A stretch of DNA of 64,000 nt, taken from contig NZ_JASGBP010000003.1 in NCBI RefSeq assembly GCF_030053345.1, forward strand, positions 92,249-156,248, read 5' to 3'. This document shows positions 1 to 7,280 of this stretch, in pieces. The position numbers and the translations under genes are program-made. Below the pieces are notes generated by a model. That model saw nothing but the letters and a program-made list of their open reading frames with translations, did no database searches and was not told the origin of the DNA. This DNA is from Flavobacterium sedimenticola. GTDB lineage: Bacteria; Bacteroidota; Bacteroidia; Flavobacteriales; Flavobacteriaceae. Numbering within the stretch: the first letter of the stretch is position 1; every line of letters starts with the position of its first letter.

Positions 1-1
1 T

Positions 2-298
2 TTGCAATCGGAATTGGGTCAAAAAATTGTAAATTATATTGGCATCAACACCAAAAATATAGACAGCATCATCTTATACGAACCCGGAAAAGCCTATTAC
101 TACAAAGCTGAGGCAGCATTACAAATCGTGAAAGAATTGGGCGGACTGTACGCTGGTTTACGAGTATTCGCTGTGTTTCCTGCCTTCATCAATAATGCTG
201 TTTATGATTATGTAGCCCGTCATCGGTATCAATGGTACGGCAAAAGAGAATCGTGTATGGTTCCGACTCAGGAATTGCGTGCCAAATTTTTAGTATGA
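2..298 (+). CDS. DCC-family (DUF393) thiol-disulfide oxidoreductase-like protein, C-terminal part
   Basis: Only the last 98 codons are in the window; the frame is open at the left edge, so the start and the expected N-terminal DxxC catalytic motif lie outside. The visible part shows the family's C-terminal signature: an aromatic YDYVARHRYQWYGKR segment followed by ESCMVPT near the end. DCC proteins are small, predicted thioredoxin-fold proteins of unclear substrate. The family call rests on recognising this tail; function is not established from the sequence. Confidence 0.75.
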   Translation: MQSELGQKIVNYIGINTKNIDSIILYEPGKAYYYKAEAALQIVKELGGLYAGLRVFAVFPAFINNAVYDYVARHRYQWYGKRESCMVPTQELRAKFLV

Positions 299-362
299 CA
301 ATTATCATGATTATTATTCGTTGAACTACTTATTTTTGAGTAACAATAATAATCGAAACATC

Positions 363-500
363 ATGACTTTTTTATCCCTTCCGCTTTATTCATGGGAAAA
401 TGGCGCTTTTATCATGATTGGGGTGTTTGCCCTGGTGGTATTGATTTTGGTGAGCGCCGTTTTTGCGATGATGAACAGTAAAAACAAAAAAAACGACTAA
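363..500 (+). CDS. 45-residue single-pass membrane protein
   Basis: An ATG at 363 opens a 45-codon frame. The protein begins MTFLSLPLYSWENGAF, continues with one hydrophobic helix (about residues 17-37) and ends in a short Lys/Asn-rich tail (NSKNKKND), which predicts an inserted small protein with a cytoplasmic basic tail. The stop codon lies inside the 5' arm of a strong terminator, an arrangement expected for a real gene. I recognise the general type from flavobacteria but no function. It is too short for many gene callers. Confidence 0.6.
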   Translation: MTFLSLPLYSWENGAFIMIGVFALVVLILVSAVFAMMNSKNKKND

Positions 501-518
501 GTTTCCTTAGTCGTTTTT
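489..518. terminator. Bidirectional intrinsic terminator
   Basis: A perfect 13-bp inverted repeat (AAAAACGACTAAG / CTTAGTCGTTTTT) encloses a 4-nt loop and is flanked by A/T runs on both sides. It can terminate the rightward small gene ending at 500 and the leftward gene ending at 541. The stop codon of the small gene forms part of the stem. Confidence 0.9.
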
Positions 519-540
519 ATTTATCGTTTCAGTAAACGAA

Positions 541-1587
541 TTACTGTTTTACAATCTTTTTAGTAGTACTTCCTAATTCAGAAGAAATCGTTACGGTATA
601 AATACCTTGTGCTAAATCAGAGATGTTTAATTGTGTATTGCTTACGCTGTCAACTTTAACCGATTTTACCAATCTTCCGTTGATATCGTGCATTTCTACT
701 GCAGTGATAGGCGTATTGTTCGCGCTGGCAATATTGAAACTTTCTCTTGCCGGGTTTGGCGATACCGAAAACGCAACTACATCGCCGGCTTGGTTAACAC
801 CTAACAACGCTTCTTCTGGAGTAGCTTTAGCCGTAATGTTATCAAAAACAATTTCAGCCACGGCTGCATTAGAAGTCGGAGTACCTTGCACAATGTCTAA
901 TTCGTCGATAGCAAATGGACCGGCCCAGTTAGCTTGTGGCAAACCGGTATAAACCGCACCAACTTTCCAGATAGTTTCTCCAGTCGTAGTATCATAAGCA
1001 AATCCCATACGGTACCAAGTATCCGGATCTAAAACCAAACCACCGGTTTGTAATGTAATCAAGAAAGTTCCGAAAGTACCTGCATTGTTAAGATACGCAA
1101 CTCCTTGTAAAATTCGAGTATTTGCATTGTAAACATAACCATTCAATACTCTGGCAGTTGTACCGTCAAGACCATAAAGTCTCATACCGAATTGACCGGT
1201 ACTTGTAGTAGCCGAACCGGTGTACATATCGTACTCTACCTCAAAGATTTCATTACCTGAATCTCTGGTATCCCAAGCTGCGGCTAAACCGTCTTTCCAC
1301 ATAAAGCGGCTTCCTTTGTTTCCGTCTGAACCCACAATTTTAACACCATTGGTAGATTCAAAACCATCAACAACGATTTGAAAGTTAGCGTTACCGGCAT
1401 TAGTAGCGGTAGTTGGAGCAGTACCGTTAGAAGCAAAAGTTAACCAACCGCCTTGTCCTGCCGTTAATCCGGTGAAATCGGTTCCAACATCACCTAAAGA
1501 AAGTCCGTTGAAATCTTCAGATTGAAGCATCTGAGCTCCTGCAAATGAAGATGATAAAACAAATGACAATAGTAAAAGTTTTTTCAT
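541..1587 (-). CDS. Secreted protein with type IX secretion sorting domain
   Basis: This 348-residue protein starts with a Sec signal peptide (MKKLLLLSFVLSSSFAGAQ). It ends in a canonical type A T9SS C-terminal domain: SVSPNPARESFNI, then MHDINGRLVKS, then LAQGIYTVTI and a terminal KKIVKQ. The central part (about residues 25-255) is rich in Gly, Thr and Asn with many short beta-strand-like stretches, and resembles a carbohydrate-binding or concanavalin-type jelly roll, but no catalytic motif is visible. It is expected to cross the outer membrane through T9SS and be released or attached to the surface. It has its own promoter and terminator and appears monocistronic. Confidence 0.85.
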   Translation of the reverse strand: MKKLLLLSFVLSSSFAGAQMLQSEDFNGLSLGDVGTDFTGLTAGQGGWLTFASNGTAPTTATNAGNANFQIVVDGFESTNGVKIVGSDGNKGSRFMWKDGLAAAWDTRDSGNEIFEVEYDMYTGSATTSTGQFGMRLYGLDGTTARVLNGYVYNANTRILQGVAYLNNAGTFGTFLITLQTGGLVLDPDTWYRMGFAYDTTTGETIWKVGAVYTGLPQANWAGPFAIDELDIVQGTPTSNAAVAEIVFDNITAKATPEEALLGVNQAGDVVAFSVSPNPARESFNIASANNTPITAVEMHDINGRLVKSVKVDSVSNTQLNISDLAQGIYTVTISSELGSTTKKIVKQ

Positions 1588-1616
1588 AAGTATTGATTTT
1601 TTTTGATTTTAATTCC

Positions 1617-1645
1617 CAAATGTATAAAGTATTTTATAAATGCAA
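1617..1645 (-). promoter_or_regulatory. Bacteroidota-type promoter of the T9SS protein gene
   Basis: Read on the minus strand, TTG (1645-1643), an 18-nt spacer and TACATTTG (1624-1617) match the Bacteroidota pattern TTG/TAnnTTTG. Transcription would begin near 1610, about 22 nt upstream of the ATG at 1587. Confidence 0.6.
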
Positions 1646-1651
1646 TAATTT

Positions 1652-2908
1652 TTAACTATCTTTTTCCCACTTTCCTACTACAGATGTGGCAATGGCATTG
1701 CCGAGAACATTTGTTGCGCTGCGAAACATGTCACAAAAATGATCGATTGGTAAGATTAAAGCTATACCTACTTCGGGAATTTTAAACATGCCACAGGTAG
1801 CTGCCACCACCACCAAGCTGGCACGCGGTACGCCTGCTATTCCTTTACTGGTAAGCATTAACACCAACAACATGGTCATTTGGGTTCCGGTGTCTAAAGG
1901 AACACCATACGCTTGTGCAATAAAAATACTGGCAAAGGTCATGTACATCATACTCCCGTCAAGATTGAACGAATAGCCTAAAGGCAACATAAAAGAAACA
2001 ACTTTGTCTTTTACCCCAAATCGCTCCAACTCTTCGGTCAGTTTCGGAAAAACGGCTTCACTGCTTGTGGTTCCGAAAGCAATGACCAACGGACTCATGA
2101 TTCGCTTTAAAAGCGTTGTCATATGTCCCTTTAAAAACAAATAGCCCACCAGTAAGAGTACTATCCACAAGGTGCCGATTCCGACTAAAAAGGATCCAAA
2201 GAAATAAAGGTACGTTTTAATTAACTCCCAAAAATCTATCATGGCCAAAACGCTCGCGATAGCCCCAAATACGCCAAAGGGTGCAAACTTCATGACATAG
2301 TTTACCATTTTCAGAATGATATGTGACGTTTTATCCAGGGCATTGATGACCGGTTTGGCATGCGAACCTATAGAGGCCGCCGCCAATCCGAAAAAGATAG
2401 AAAAAATAACAATTTGCAGAATTTCATTCGTAGCCATAGCTTCCACCACACTTTTAGGAATAATATGTTCTACAAAGTTTTGGGCTGAAAATCCTTCTGT
2501 TTTTTGAACAATTTCAGAAGCTTTTTCGGTATCCAAATTAGGTAGTTGAATCTTCTCTCCGGGTTTCAAAACGTTGACCCAAAACATCCCAATCAATAAT
2601 GAAATAAAGGAAGCCGAAAAAAACCATGCTAAAGCTCTGCCGCCAATTCGACCGACCGATTTGATATCACCCAGCTTAGCAATACCTACCACAAGTGTCG
2701 TAAACACTAAGGGTGCAATAATCATTTGAACCAATCGAATAAAGATAGTAGCCAACAATTTGATGGTTTTGCTGAAAGACTCACGCGCGCTTTCATCAAA
2801 ATTTTTGAATACAAAAACCCCTAAGAGTGCCCCGAGCACTACGGCAATAAGAATTTGAAAGGTAAGATTGGATAGTAATGATTTTTTGGGAGTAGTTGCA
2901 GTATCCAT
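1652..2908 (-). CDS. Dicarboxylate/amino acid:cation symporter (DAACS family)
   Basis: The 418-residue multi-pass inner-membrane protein has the landmarks of the GltPh/DctA fold: hairpin HP1 motif GTTSSE at about 279-284, the TM7 cation motif NLDGS at about 315-319 (usual form NMDGT), hairpin HP2 SKGIAGVP at about 354-361, and the TM8 motif DMFRSATN at about 393-400. Arg396 matches the arginine that binds the distal carboxylate in glutamate/aspartate carriers, so an acidic substrate is likely. The gene starts 3 bp after the aroC stop and is probably co-transcribed with it. The exact substrate (glutamate, aspartate or a C4-dicarboxylate) cannot be read from the sequence. Confidence 0.9.
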   Translation of the reverse strand: MDTATTPKKSLLSNLTFQILIAVVLGALLGVFVFKNFDESARESFSKTIKLLATIFIRLVQMIIAPLVFTTLVVGIAKLGDIKSVGRIGGRALAWFFSASFISLLIGMFWVNVLKPGEKIQLPNLDTEKASEIVQKTEGFSAQNFVEHIIPKSVVEAMATNEILQIVIFSIFFGLAAASIGSHAKPVINALDKTSHIILKMVNYVMKFAPFGVFGAIASVLAMIDFWELIKTYLYFFGSFLVGIGTLWIVLLLVGYLFLKGHMTTLLKRIMSPLVIAFGTTSSEAVFPKLTEELERFGVKDKVVSFMLPLGYSFNLDGSMMYMTFASIFIAQAYGVPLDTGTQMTMLLVLMLTSKGIAGVPRASLVVVAATCGMFKIPEVGIALILPIDHFCDMFRSATNVLGNAIATSVVGKWEKDS

Positions 2909-2911
2909 GAA

Positions 2912-3973
2912 TTATTGGTAAATTTTGTTTCGTAAATAAAAATCGGCTAATACTATGGCGGCCATCGCCTCTACAATCGGAACGGCACGCGGCACTACAC
3001 ACGGATCGTGTCTTCCTTTGCCTTGTTGTGTGATGATGGTATTTTGATTGGTCAAAATTTCTTGTTTTTGCAGTAACGTAGCCACCGGTTTGAAAGCCAC
3101 TCGGAAATAAATATCCATTCCGTTGGAGATGCCGCCTTGAATCCCCCCGGACAAATTGGTCTTGGTGGTGCCGTCTTCATTGTATAAATCATTGTGCGCG
3201 CTTCCCTTCATTCGAGCCCCGCAAAATCCGCTCCCGTATTCAAATCCTTTTACGGCATTAATGGAAAGCATGGCTTTACCTAATTCGGCATGCAGTTTAT
3301 CAAAAACCGGTTCTCCCAAGCCAATCGGTACATTCTGAATAACACAAGTAACCGTTCCGCCTACGGTGTCGCCCGATTTGCGTACTTCCATGATGAAATT
3401 TTCCATTTTTTGAGCCGTTTCCGGATCAGGACAACGCACCGCATTGGATTCTGTTAAGGAGAAATCGAGGTTTTGATACGGTTTATCAATAAAGATATCG
3501 CCCACAGAGGATACAAAAGCATGGATGGAAATATTTTTCAATACTTGTTTTGCTATGGCTCCGGCTGCCACTCTACAGGCTGTTTCGCGTGCCGAACTTC
3601 TTCCGCCACCGCGATAATCGCGCAGGCCGTACTTTTGCTCGTACACATAATCGGCATGACTCGGACGATACGTTGTTTGCAAATCACTGTAATCGTCTGA
3701 TTTTTGATTGGTGTTGGGAATGATAAAACCTATTGGTGTTCCGGTTGTTTTACCCTCAAAGATACCGGAAAGAAACTGAATTTCATCTTCTTCTTTACGT
3801 TGGGTAACAATTTTGGATTGTCCCGGTTTTCTCCTTTGCATTTCGGCCTTGATAGCTTCAAAATCAATGGCTATCCCCGCCGGACAACCATCAATTATTC
3901 CACCCAAAGCAGCACCGTGGGATTCGCCAAACGTAGTAAGTTTAAAAAGTGTTCCGTAACTGTTTCCGGCCAT
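2912..3973 (-). CDS. aroC: Chorismate synthase
   Basis: This enzyme converts 5-enolpyruvylshikimate-3-phosphate to chorismate with reduced FMN, the last common step to Trp, Phe and Tyr. At 353 residues it has the normal bacterial length. It opens [20 protein letters not shown], containing the conserved GESHG signature, and includes the second signature around [14 protein letters not shown] (residues about 115-130). It is the first gene of a leftward pair with the DAACS transporter. Chorismate also feeds the trp operon near 41.6-48.1 kb of this window. The upstream promoter carries a palindrome that could be an operator. Confidence 0.97.
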   Translation of the reverse strand: MAGNSYGTLFKLTTFGESHGAALGGIIDGCPAGIAIDFEAIKAEMQRRKPGQSKIVTQRKEEDEIQFLSGIFEGKTTGTPIGFIIPNTNQKSDDYSDLQTTYRPSHADYVYEQKYGLRDYRGGGRSSARETACRVAAGAIAKQVLKNISIHAFVSSVGDIFIDKPYQNLDFSLTESNAVRCPDPETAQKMENFIMEVRKSGDTVGGTVTCVIQNVPIGLGEPVFDKLHAELGKAMLSINAVKGFEYGSGFCGARMKGSAHNDLYNEDGTTKTNLSGGIQGGISNGMDIYFRVAFKPVATLLQKQEILTNQNTIITQQGKGRHDPCVVPRAVPIVEAMAAIVLADFYLRNKIYQ

Positions 3974-3990
3974 GGATATATAGTTTTAAA

Positions 3991-4024
3991 CAAATATAGT
4001 CCTTTGAAACTATTGCGGCAATAG
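3991..4024 (-). promoter_or_regulatory. aroC promoter with overlapping palindrome
   Basis: On the minus strand TTG (4021-4019), a 20-nt spacer and TATATTTG (3998-3991) match the flavobacterial promoter consensus. A 6-3-6 palindrome, CTATTG-CGG-CAATAG (4010-4024), covers the -33 element, where a bound repressor would block the sigma factor. Confidence 0.6.
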
Positions 4025-4109
4025 CAAAACAATATTTATCGGTTTACCCAAAATTGAAATTTTATAACTTTTAACAAATATTTTATAAACCCGTATTATT
4101 AAGATACTC

Positions 4110-4117
4110 TATCTTTG
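4110..4117 (+). promoter_or_regulatory. Possible -7 element for the beta-barrel gene at 4185
   Basis: TATCTTTG matches TAnnTTTG and lies 68 bp before the ATG. No TTG is seen at the expected -33 position, so this is weak. Confidence 0.3.
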
Positions 4118-4184
4118 TTTTAGTAAAATTGTTACTACAAATACAATTTTATGAACTTAAATATTTAATATAAATTCAAGAATT

Positions 4185-4673
4185 ATGAAAAAATTATTTC
4201 TAAGTGCTTTCATGTTAGTAGGTTTAGCATTCAGCACGCAAGCTCAAGACATTTCAAAAAATGCTTTAGGTTTACGTTTAGGAGACAATGACGGTTTTGG
4301 AGGAGAAGTATCTTACCAAAGAGGATTATCTAAAAACAATCGCTTAGAACTTGACTTGGGTTGGCGAGACAGTAACGATGTAGATGCTTTTAAATTGGTT
4401 GGATTGTATCAATGGGTTTGGAACATCGACAAAGGATTTAATTGGTATGCCGGTGTTGGTGGTGGTATTGGTAGCTGGAGTTACAATAAAAACGGTTACA
4501 AAGATGACGGTACTATTTTGCTAGCCGCGGGTGATATCGGTATTGAATATAATTTTGACATTCCGCTACAATTGTCATTGGATTTCCGTCCGGAATTGTA
4601 CTTTAATTCGGATGATTACAGAGATGATAGTTTTGGTCCTGATATTGCTTTGGGTATCCGTTACAGATGGTAA
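4185..4673 (+). CDS. Small secreted outer-membrane beta-barrel-like protein
   Basis: The 162-residue protein has a signal peptide (MKKLFLSAFMLVGLAFSTQAQ). The mature part alternates polar and aromatic residues in short strands typical of an 8-strand barrel (for example LELDLGWRDS, LVGLYQWVW, YAGVGGGIGSWSY) and ends with a terminal aromatic strand, IALGIRYRW. This is the pattern of small OmpW/OprF-type barrels that are abundant in flavobacteria. No ligand or enzymatic motif is visible. The gene is isolated, with a strong downstream terminator. Confidence 0.75.
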   Translation: MKKLFLSAFMLVGLAFSTQAQDISKNALGLRLGDNDGFGGEVSYQRGLSKNNRLELDLGWRDSNDVDAFKLVGLYQWVWNIDKGFNWYAGVGGGIGSWSYNKNGYKDDGTILLAAGDIGIEYNFDIPLQLSLDFRPELYFNSDDYRDDSFGPDIALGIRYRW

Positions 4674-4691
4674 TCATTTCGTGAAATACAT

Positions 4692-4722
4692 AAAAAAGGC
4701 TTGCAAATGCAAGCCTTTTTTT
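4692..4722. terminator. Bidirectional terminator between convergent genes
   Basis: The inverted repeat AAAAAAGGCTTGC / GCAAGCCTTTTTTT with an AAAT loop follows the rightward gene ending at 4673. Its T-run touches the stop codon of the leftward gene that ends at 4721. Confidence 0.9.
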
Positions 4723-5149
4723 ATTTAAAAACTATCGGTTTTTTAGAATTGATTTTCACCACCGTGTAGGGCTGAACGATGTTTTCATTTGAAGGATCGG
4801 CCTCGGTATTTTTCTGAGTATCTTTAATATAGACCAAAATTTCCGTCTCGGTTTCAATAATTTTTTCAATTTTGATTCGGTTGTACGGCTCTTTGGTTGG
4901 TCCGGAGTTAAGCACCAAAAAACTACTGGTTTTGGCATCGTCGGTTTTTATTTTTTGACTTAATGTTTCATCACCCAACAACATCAGGACTTCTTTGGGT
5001 TCTGTCAGCACTTCATAAAACTTGATTCCGGCTCCGCCATCATTATTAACAGCCAATATTTCATACAATGGTTTTGACGCTGTAGGCTTGGTAGAAGAAC
5101 AGGATGTTAAAAATAAAAGGACGGCTAAAATGGCAAAAAAGTTTCTCAT
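4721..5149 (-). CDS. Small lipoprotein of unknown function
   Basis: A 142-residue protein with a lipoprotein signal peptide: a hydrophobic stretch followed by the lipobox LTSC with Cys17, then the spacer SSTKPTASK. The mature domain (about 30-142) is a mixed alpha/beta sequence with no motif I recognise. Its start codon overlaps the bshA stop by 4 nt, so it is translated from the bshA transcript. That coupling may be only positional; nothing in the protein suggests a role in thiol metabolism. Confidence 0.7.
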   Translation of the reverse strand: MRNFFAILAVLLFLTSCSSTKPTASKPLYEILAVNNDGGAGIKFYEVLTEPKEVLMLLGDETLSQKIKTDDAKTSSFLVLNSGPTKEPYNRIKIEKIIETETEILVYIKDTQKNTEADPSNENIVQPYTVVKINSKKPIVFK

Positions 5150-6279
5150 TGGGCTTCTTTTATCGCTTTAACGTATAAATTTTCATATAGAGGTAATATG
5201 TTTTTAATATCAAACTGCTTGGCTACATGCAATGCATTGGCTTTGAATTGCTTTAACGTTTCCTCATCCGTCAAAATCTTCAAAGCATTCTCTGCCATGC
5301 TGTCAACATCGCCTACATTGCTCAAATACCCCGAAATTCCGTCAAAATTAACTTCGGGTAAACCACCCGAGTTGCTGGAAATCACCGGAACACTCCACGC
5401 CATAGCTTCCAAAGCTGCTAAGCCGAAACTCTCTGTTTCGGAAGGCAGCAGAAACAAATCGGAATAGGATAAGATTTGGTCAATTTCATTACTGTTGCCA
5501 AAGAAAATTACTTTATCGGCTATGCCCAAATCGCTGCACAACTGCTCGGCTTTGGCTTTTTCGGGTCCGTCGCCCACCATCATTAATTTGGCCGGTATTT
5601 TTTCCTGAATTTTATAAAAGATTTTAATGATATCGGGAATTCGTTTTACGCGTCTGAAGTTACTGATATGGGTAATGATGCGCTCCTCTTTTTGAGCCAT
5701 CACCGAACGTTGACAGGAAATCAAGCTCTCGTTTCGCGTTTTATCCAACTCGATAAAGTTGGGAATTACGTGTATTTCTTTATTGATATTGAAAAAATTA
5801 TAGGTGTCGTCTTTCAGGCTTTGAGAAACGGAAGTCACCACATCCGACTTATTGATACTGAAATTCACAGCCGGTTTATAAAACGGATGATTCCCTACTA
5901 ACGTTATATCGGTACCGTGAAGCGTGGTAACCATCGGAATAACGATGCCTTCATCCTTCAGCATTTGCTTGGCCATGTAACCGGCATACGCATGCGGAAT
6001 GGCATAATGCACGTGTAACAATTCAATTTTATAGAGTTTTACCATGTCGACCAACTTACTGGACAAGGCCAATTCATAGGGTTGATAATGGAATAGCGGA
6101 TATTCGGGTACGTTGACTTCGTGATAATGCACGTTGGGATTGAGTAACGCCAAACGCACCGGCTGACGATACGTAATAAAGTGAATTTCATGTCCGCGAT
6201 GTGCCAATTCGAGTCCTAACTCTGTGGCCACCACGCCACTTCCTCCAAAGGTTGGATAGCAAACAATGGCTATTTTCAT
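5146..6279 (-). CDS. bshA: N-acetyl-alpha-D-glucosaminyl L-malate synthase
   Basis: This is the GT4-family glycosyltransferase that joins GlcNAc from UDP-GlcNAc to L-malate, the first step of bacillithiol synthesis. The N-terminus MKIAIVCYPTFGGSG is diagnostic of BshA. The LHGTDIT segment (about residue 120) and the C-terminal GT4 Rossmann motif ending in ETESFGLAALEAMA (about 285-298) are present. Length is 377 residues, normal for the family. The frame also has a TTG two codons upstream (6285), but the ATG at 6279 fits the family N-terminus. bshB and bshC are not in this window. Confidence 0.95.
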   Translation of the reverse strand: MKIAIVCYPTFGGSGVVATELGLELAHRGHEIHFITYRQPVRLALLNPNVHYHEVNVPEYPLFHYQPYELALSSKLVDMVKLYKIELLHVHYAIPHAYAGYMAKQMLKDEGIVIPMVTTLHGTDITLVGNHPFYKPAVNFSINKSDVVTSVSQSLKDDTYNFFNINKEIHVIPNFIELDKTRNESLISCQRSVMAQKEERIITHISNFRRVKRIPDIIKIFYKIQEKIPAKLMMVGDGPEKAKAEQLCSDLGIADKVIFFGNSNEIDQILSYSDLFLLPSETESFGLAALEAMAWSVPVISSNSGGLPEVNFDGISGYLSNVGDVDSMAENALKILTDEETLKQFKANALHVAKQFDIKNILPLYENLYVKAIKEAQ

Positions 6280-6362
6280 ATTCAAATTTTGTTGGTACGA
6301 ATTTAATTAAAATACCAAGGCAAAATTGTAAAAGTTCGTTAAAGATTTTGGCTCCGCAGCGC

Positions 6363-6391
6363 AAAAAACAAAAGCACCCGAAGGTGCTTTT
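6363..6391 (-). terminator. Intrinsic terminator after the small secreted protein genes
   Basis: AAAAGCACC-loop-GGTGCTTTT (6370-6391) is followed on the minus strand by a T-rich tract (6368-6363). It lies 26 bp past the stop of the gene at 6418 and separates this group from bshA. Confidence 0.8.
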
Positions 6392-6417
6392 AGGAAACGT
6401 CTTTAGTTTGAGGAACA

Positions 6418-6828
6418 CTATGGGTTCCATTCCTTCGGGAAAAGTAATTTTTCTGTTTTTCGCTCTTTAGCATTTCCGTAGCTCAGTTGCACCACTATAT
6501 TAGTGTCGTCTTCTGATACATTTACCAATTTAGGATTAATCAGATTTTCGTAGACAACCAGTTTACAAACAGCTTCTTCTCCATCCTGACAAACAGAAAG
6601 ATACACGTTGTTGGAAACCGTACCCGTGCCTTCTTCTCCGGCACTGCCGGGAGCATTAAAAGTGGTTATAACCTTTACTGAATTGTGCTTCAGGGGAAAA
6701 GATTGATAGGCTGAAATAGTATTTACAAATTGGGCCAATTTGTCTTTTGACAGGTCTTTGGCCTTTAAAGACTGGGCGTTACTTCCTACCGAAAGTATTG
6801 CGAAAACAAAGAATAACAAGTGTTTCAT
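6418..6828 (-). CDS. Small secreted protein, tandem paralogue A
   Basis: A 136-residue protein with a signal peptide (MKHLLFFVFAILSVGSNAQ) and no lipobox. The mature region shares clear blocks with the next gene upstream: CQDGE...CKL (Cys80 and Cys88, a likely disulfide), then SEDDTNI and SYGNAKERKTEK at about 116-127. The pair therefore arose by duplication. No known domain is recognised. Location directly downstream of a modular lipoprotein with a peptidase-like C-terminus suggests a periplasmic partner or inhibitor, which is an inference only. The intrinsic terminator behind it ends the unit. Confidence 0.7.
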   Translation of the reverse strand: MKHLLFFVFAILSVGSNAQSLKAKDLSKDKLAQFVNTISAYQSFPLKHNSVKVITTFNAPGSAGEEGTGTVSNNVYLSVCQDGEEAVCKLVVYENLINPKLVNVSEDDTNIVVQLSYGNAKERKTEKLLFPKEWNP

Positions 6829-6859
6829 AATTTAATTTTTAAATTGCTTTACATATAAA

Positions 6860-7267
6860 CTAATTCCTATCGAATAACTTAATAACTACTTTTTCAGTCA
6901 CTCTTTCTTTTGCATTCCCATAACTAAACTTGATTGAGATAGTAGTATCGTCTTCAGTAACTTCTTCTACTTCAATGGATGCAAGGTTTTTAACAATATA
7001 CAATTTACAATCAATGGTCTCGCCATCCTGACAGTTAGAAATATAAAGATCTTGTGTGGCACTATCGAGTTCAAATTGATGAGGATTAAATTGACTTGAC
7101 ACAACAAAAGTACTAACGGAATTGTTTTTAAGCCGGTGCTCCTTATAACTAAAAATACTACCGGCAAAGCGATTTAGTTCTTCATTCTGAACAGATTCAC
7201 ACTTCACTTTTTGAGCTATACACAAACAGCTACAAAAGAAAAAAAGAAATAAAAAAGAAGATTTCAT
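6860..7267 (-). CDS. Small secreted protein, tandem paralogue B
   Basis: A 135-residue protein with a signal peptide (MKSSFLFLFFFCSCLCIAQ). It aligns with the gene at 6418 through CQDGE...CKL (Cys79, Cys87), TEDDTTI and SYGNAKERVTEK; the rest has diverged strongly. The N-terminal part of the mature protein carries an additional Cys23. It lies 13 bp downstream of the lipoprotein gene at 7281 and 31 bp upstream of its paralogue, consistent with one three-gene operon. Function unknown; a protective or inhibitory role toward the upstream protein is a hypothesis. Confidence 0.7.
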   Translation of the reverse strand: MKSSFLFLFFFCSCLCIAQKVKCESVQNEELNRFAGSIFSYKEHRLKNNSVSTFVVSSQFNPHQFELDSATQDLYISNCQDGETIDCKLYIVKNLASIEVEEVTEDDTTISIKFSYGNAKERVTEKVVIKLFDRN

Positions 7268-7280
7268 ATACTATTTTAAG

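Noticed and set aside
1652-2908. Long rightward open frames opposite the DAACS and aroC genes (for example around 3473-4024)
   Set aside because: They lie antisense to well-supported enzymes, have no signal peptide or family motif, and their reading frames follow from codon bias of the real gene.
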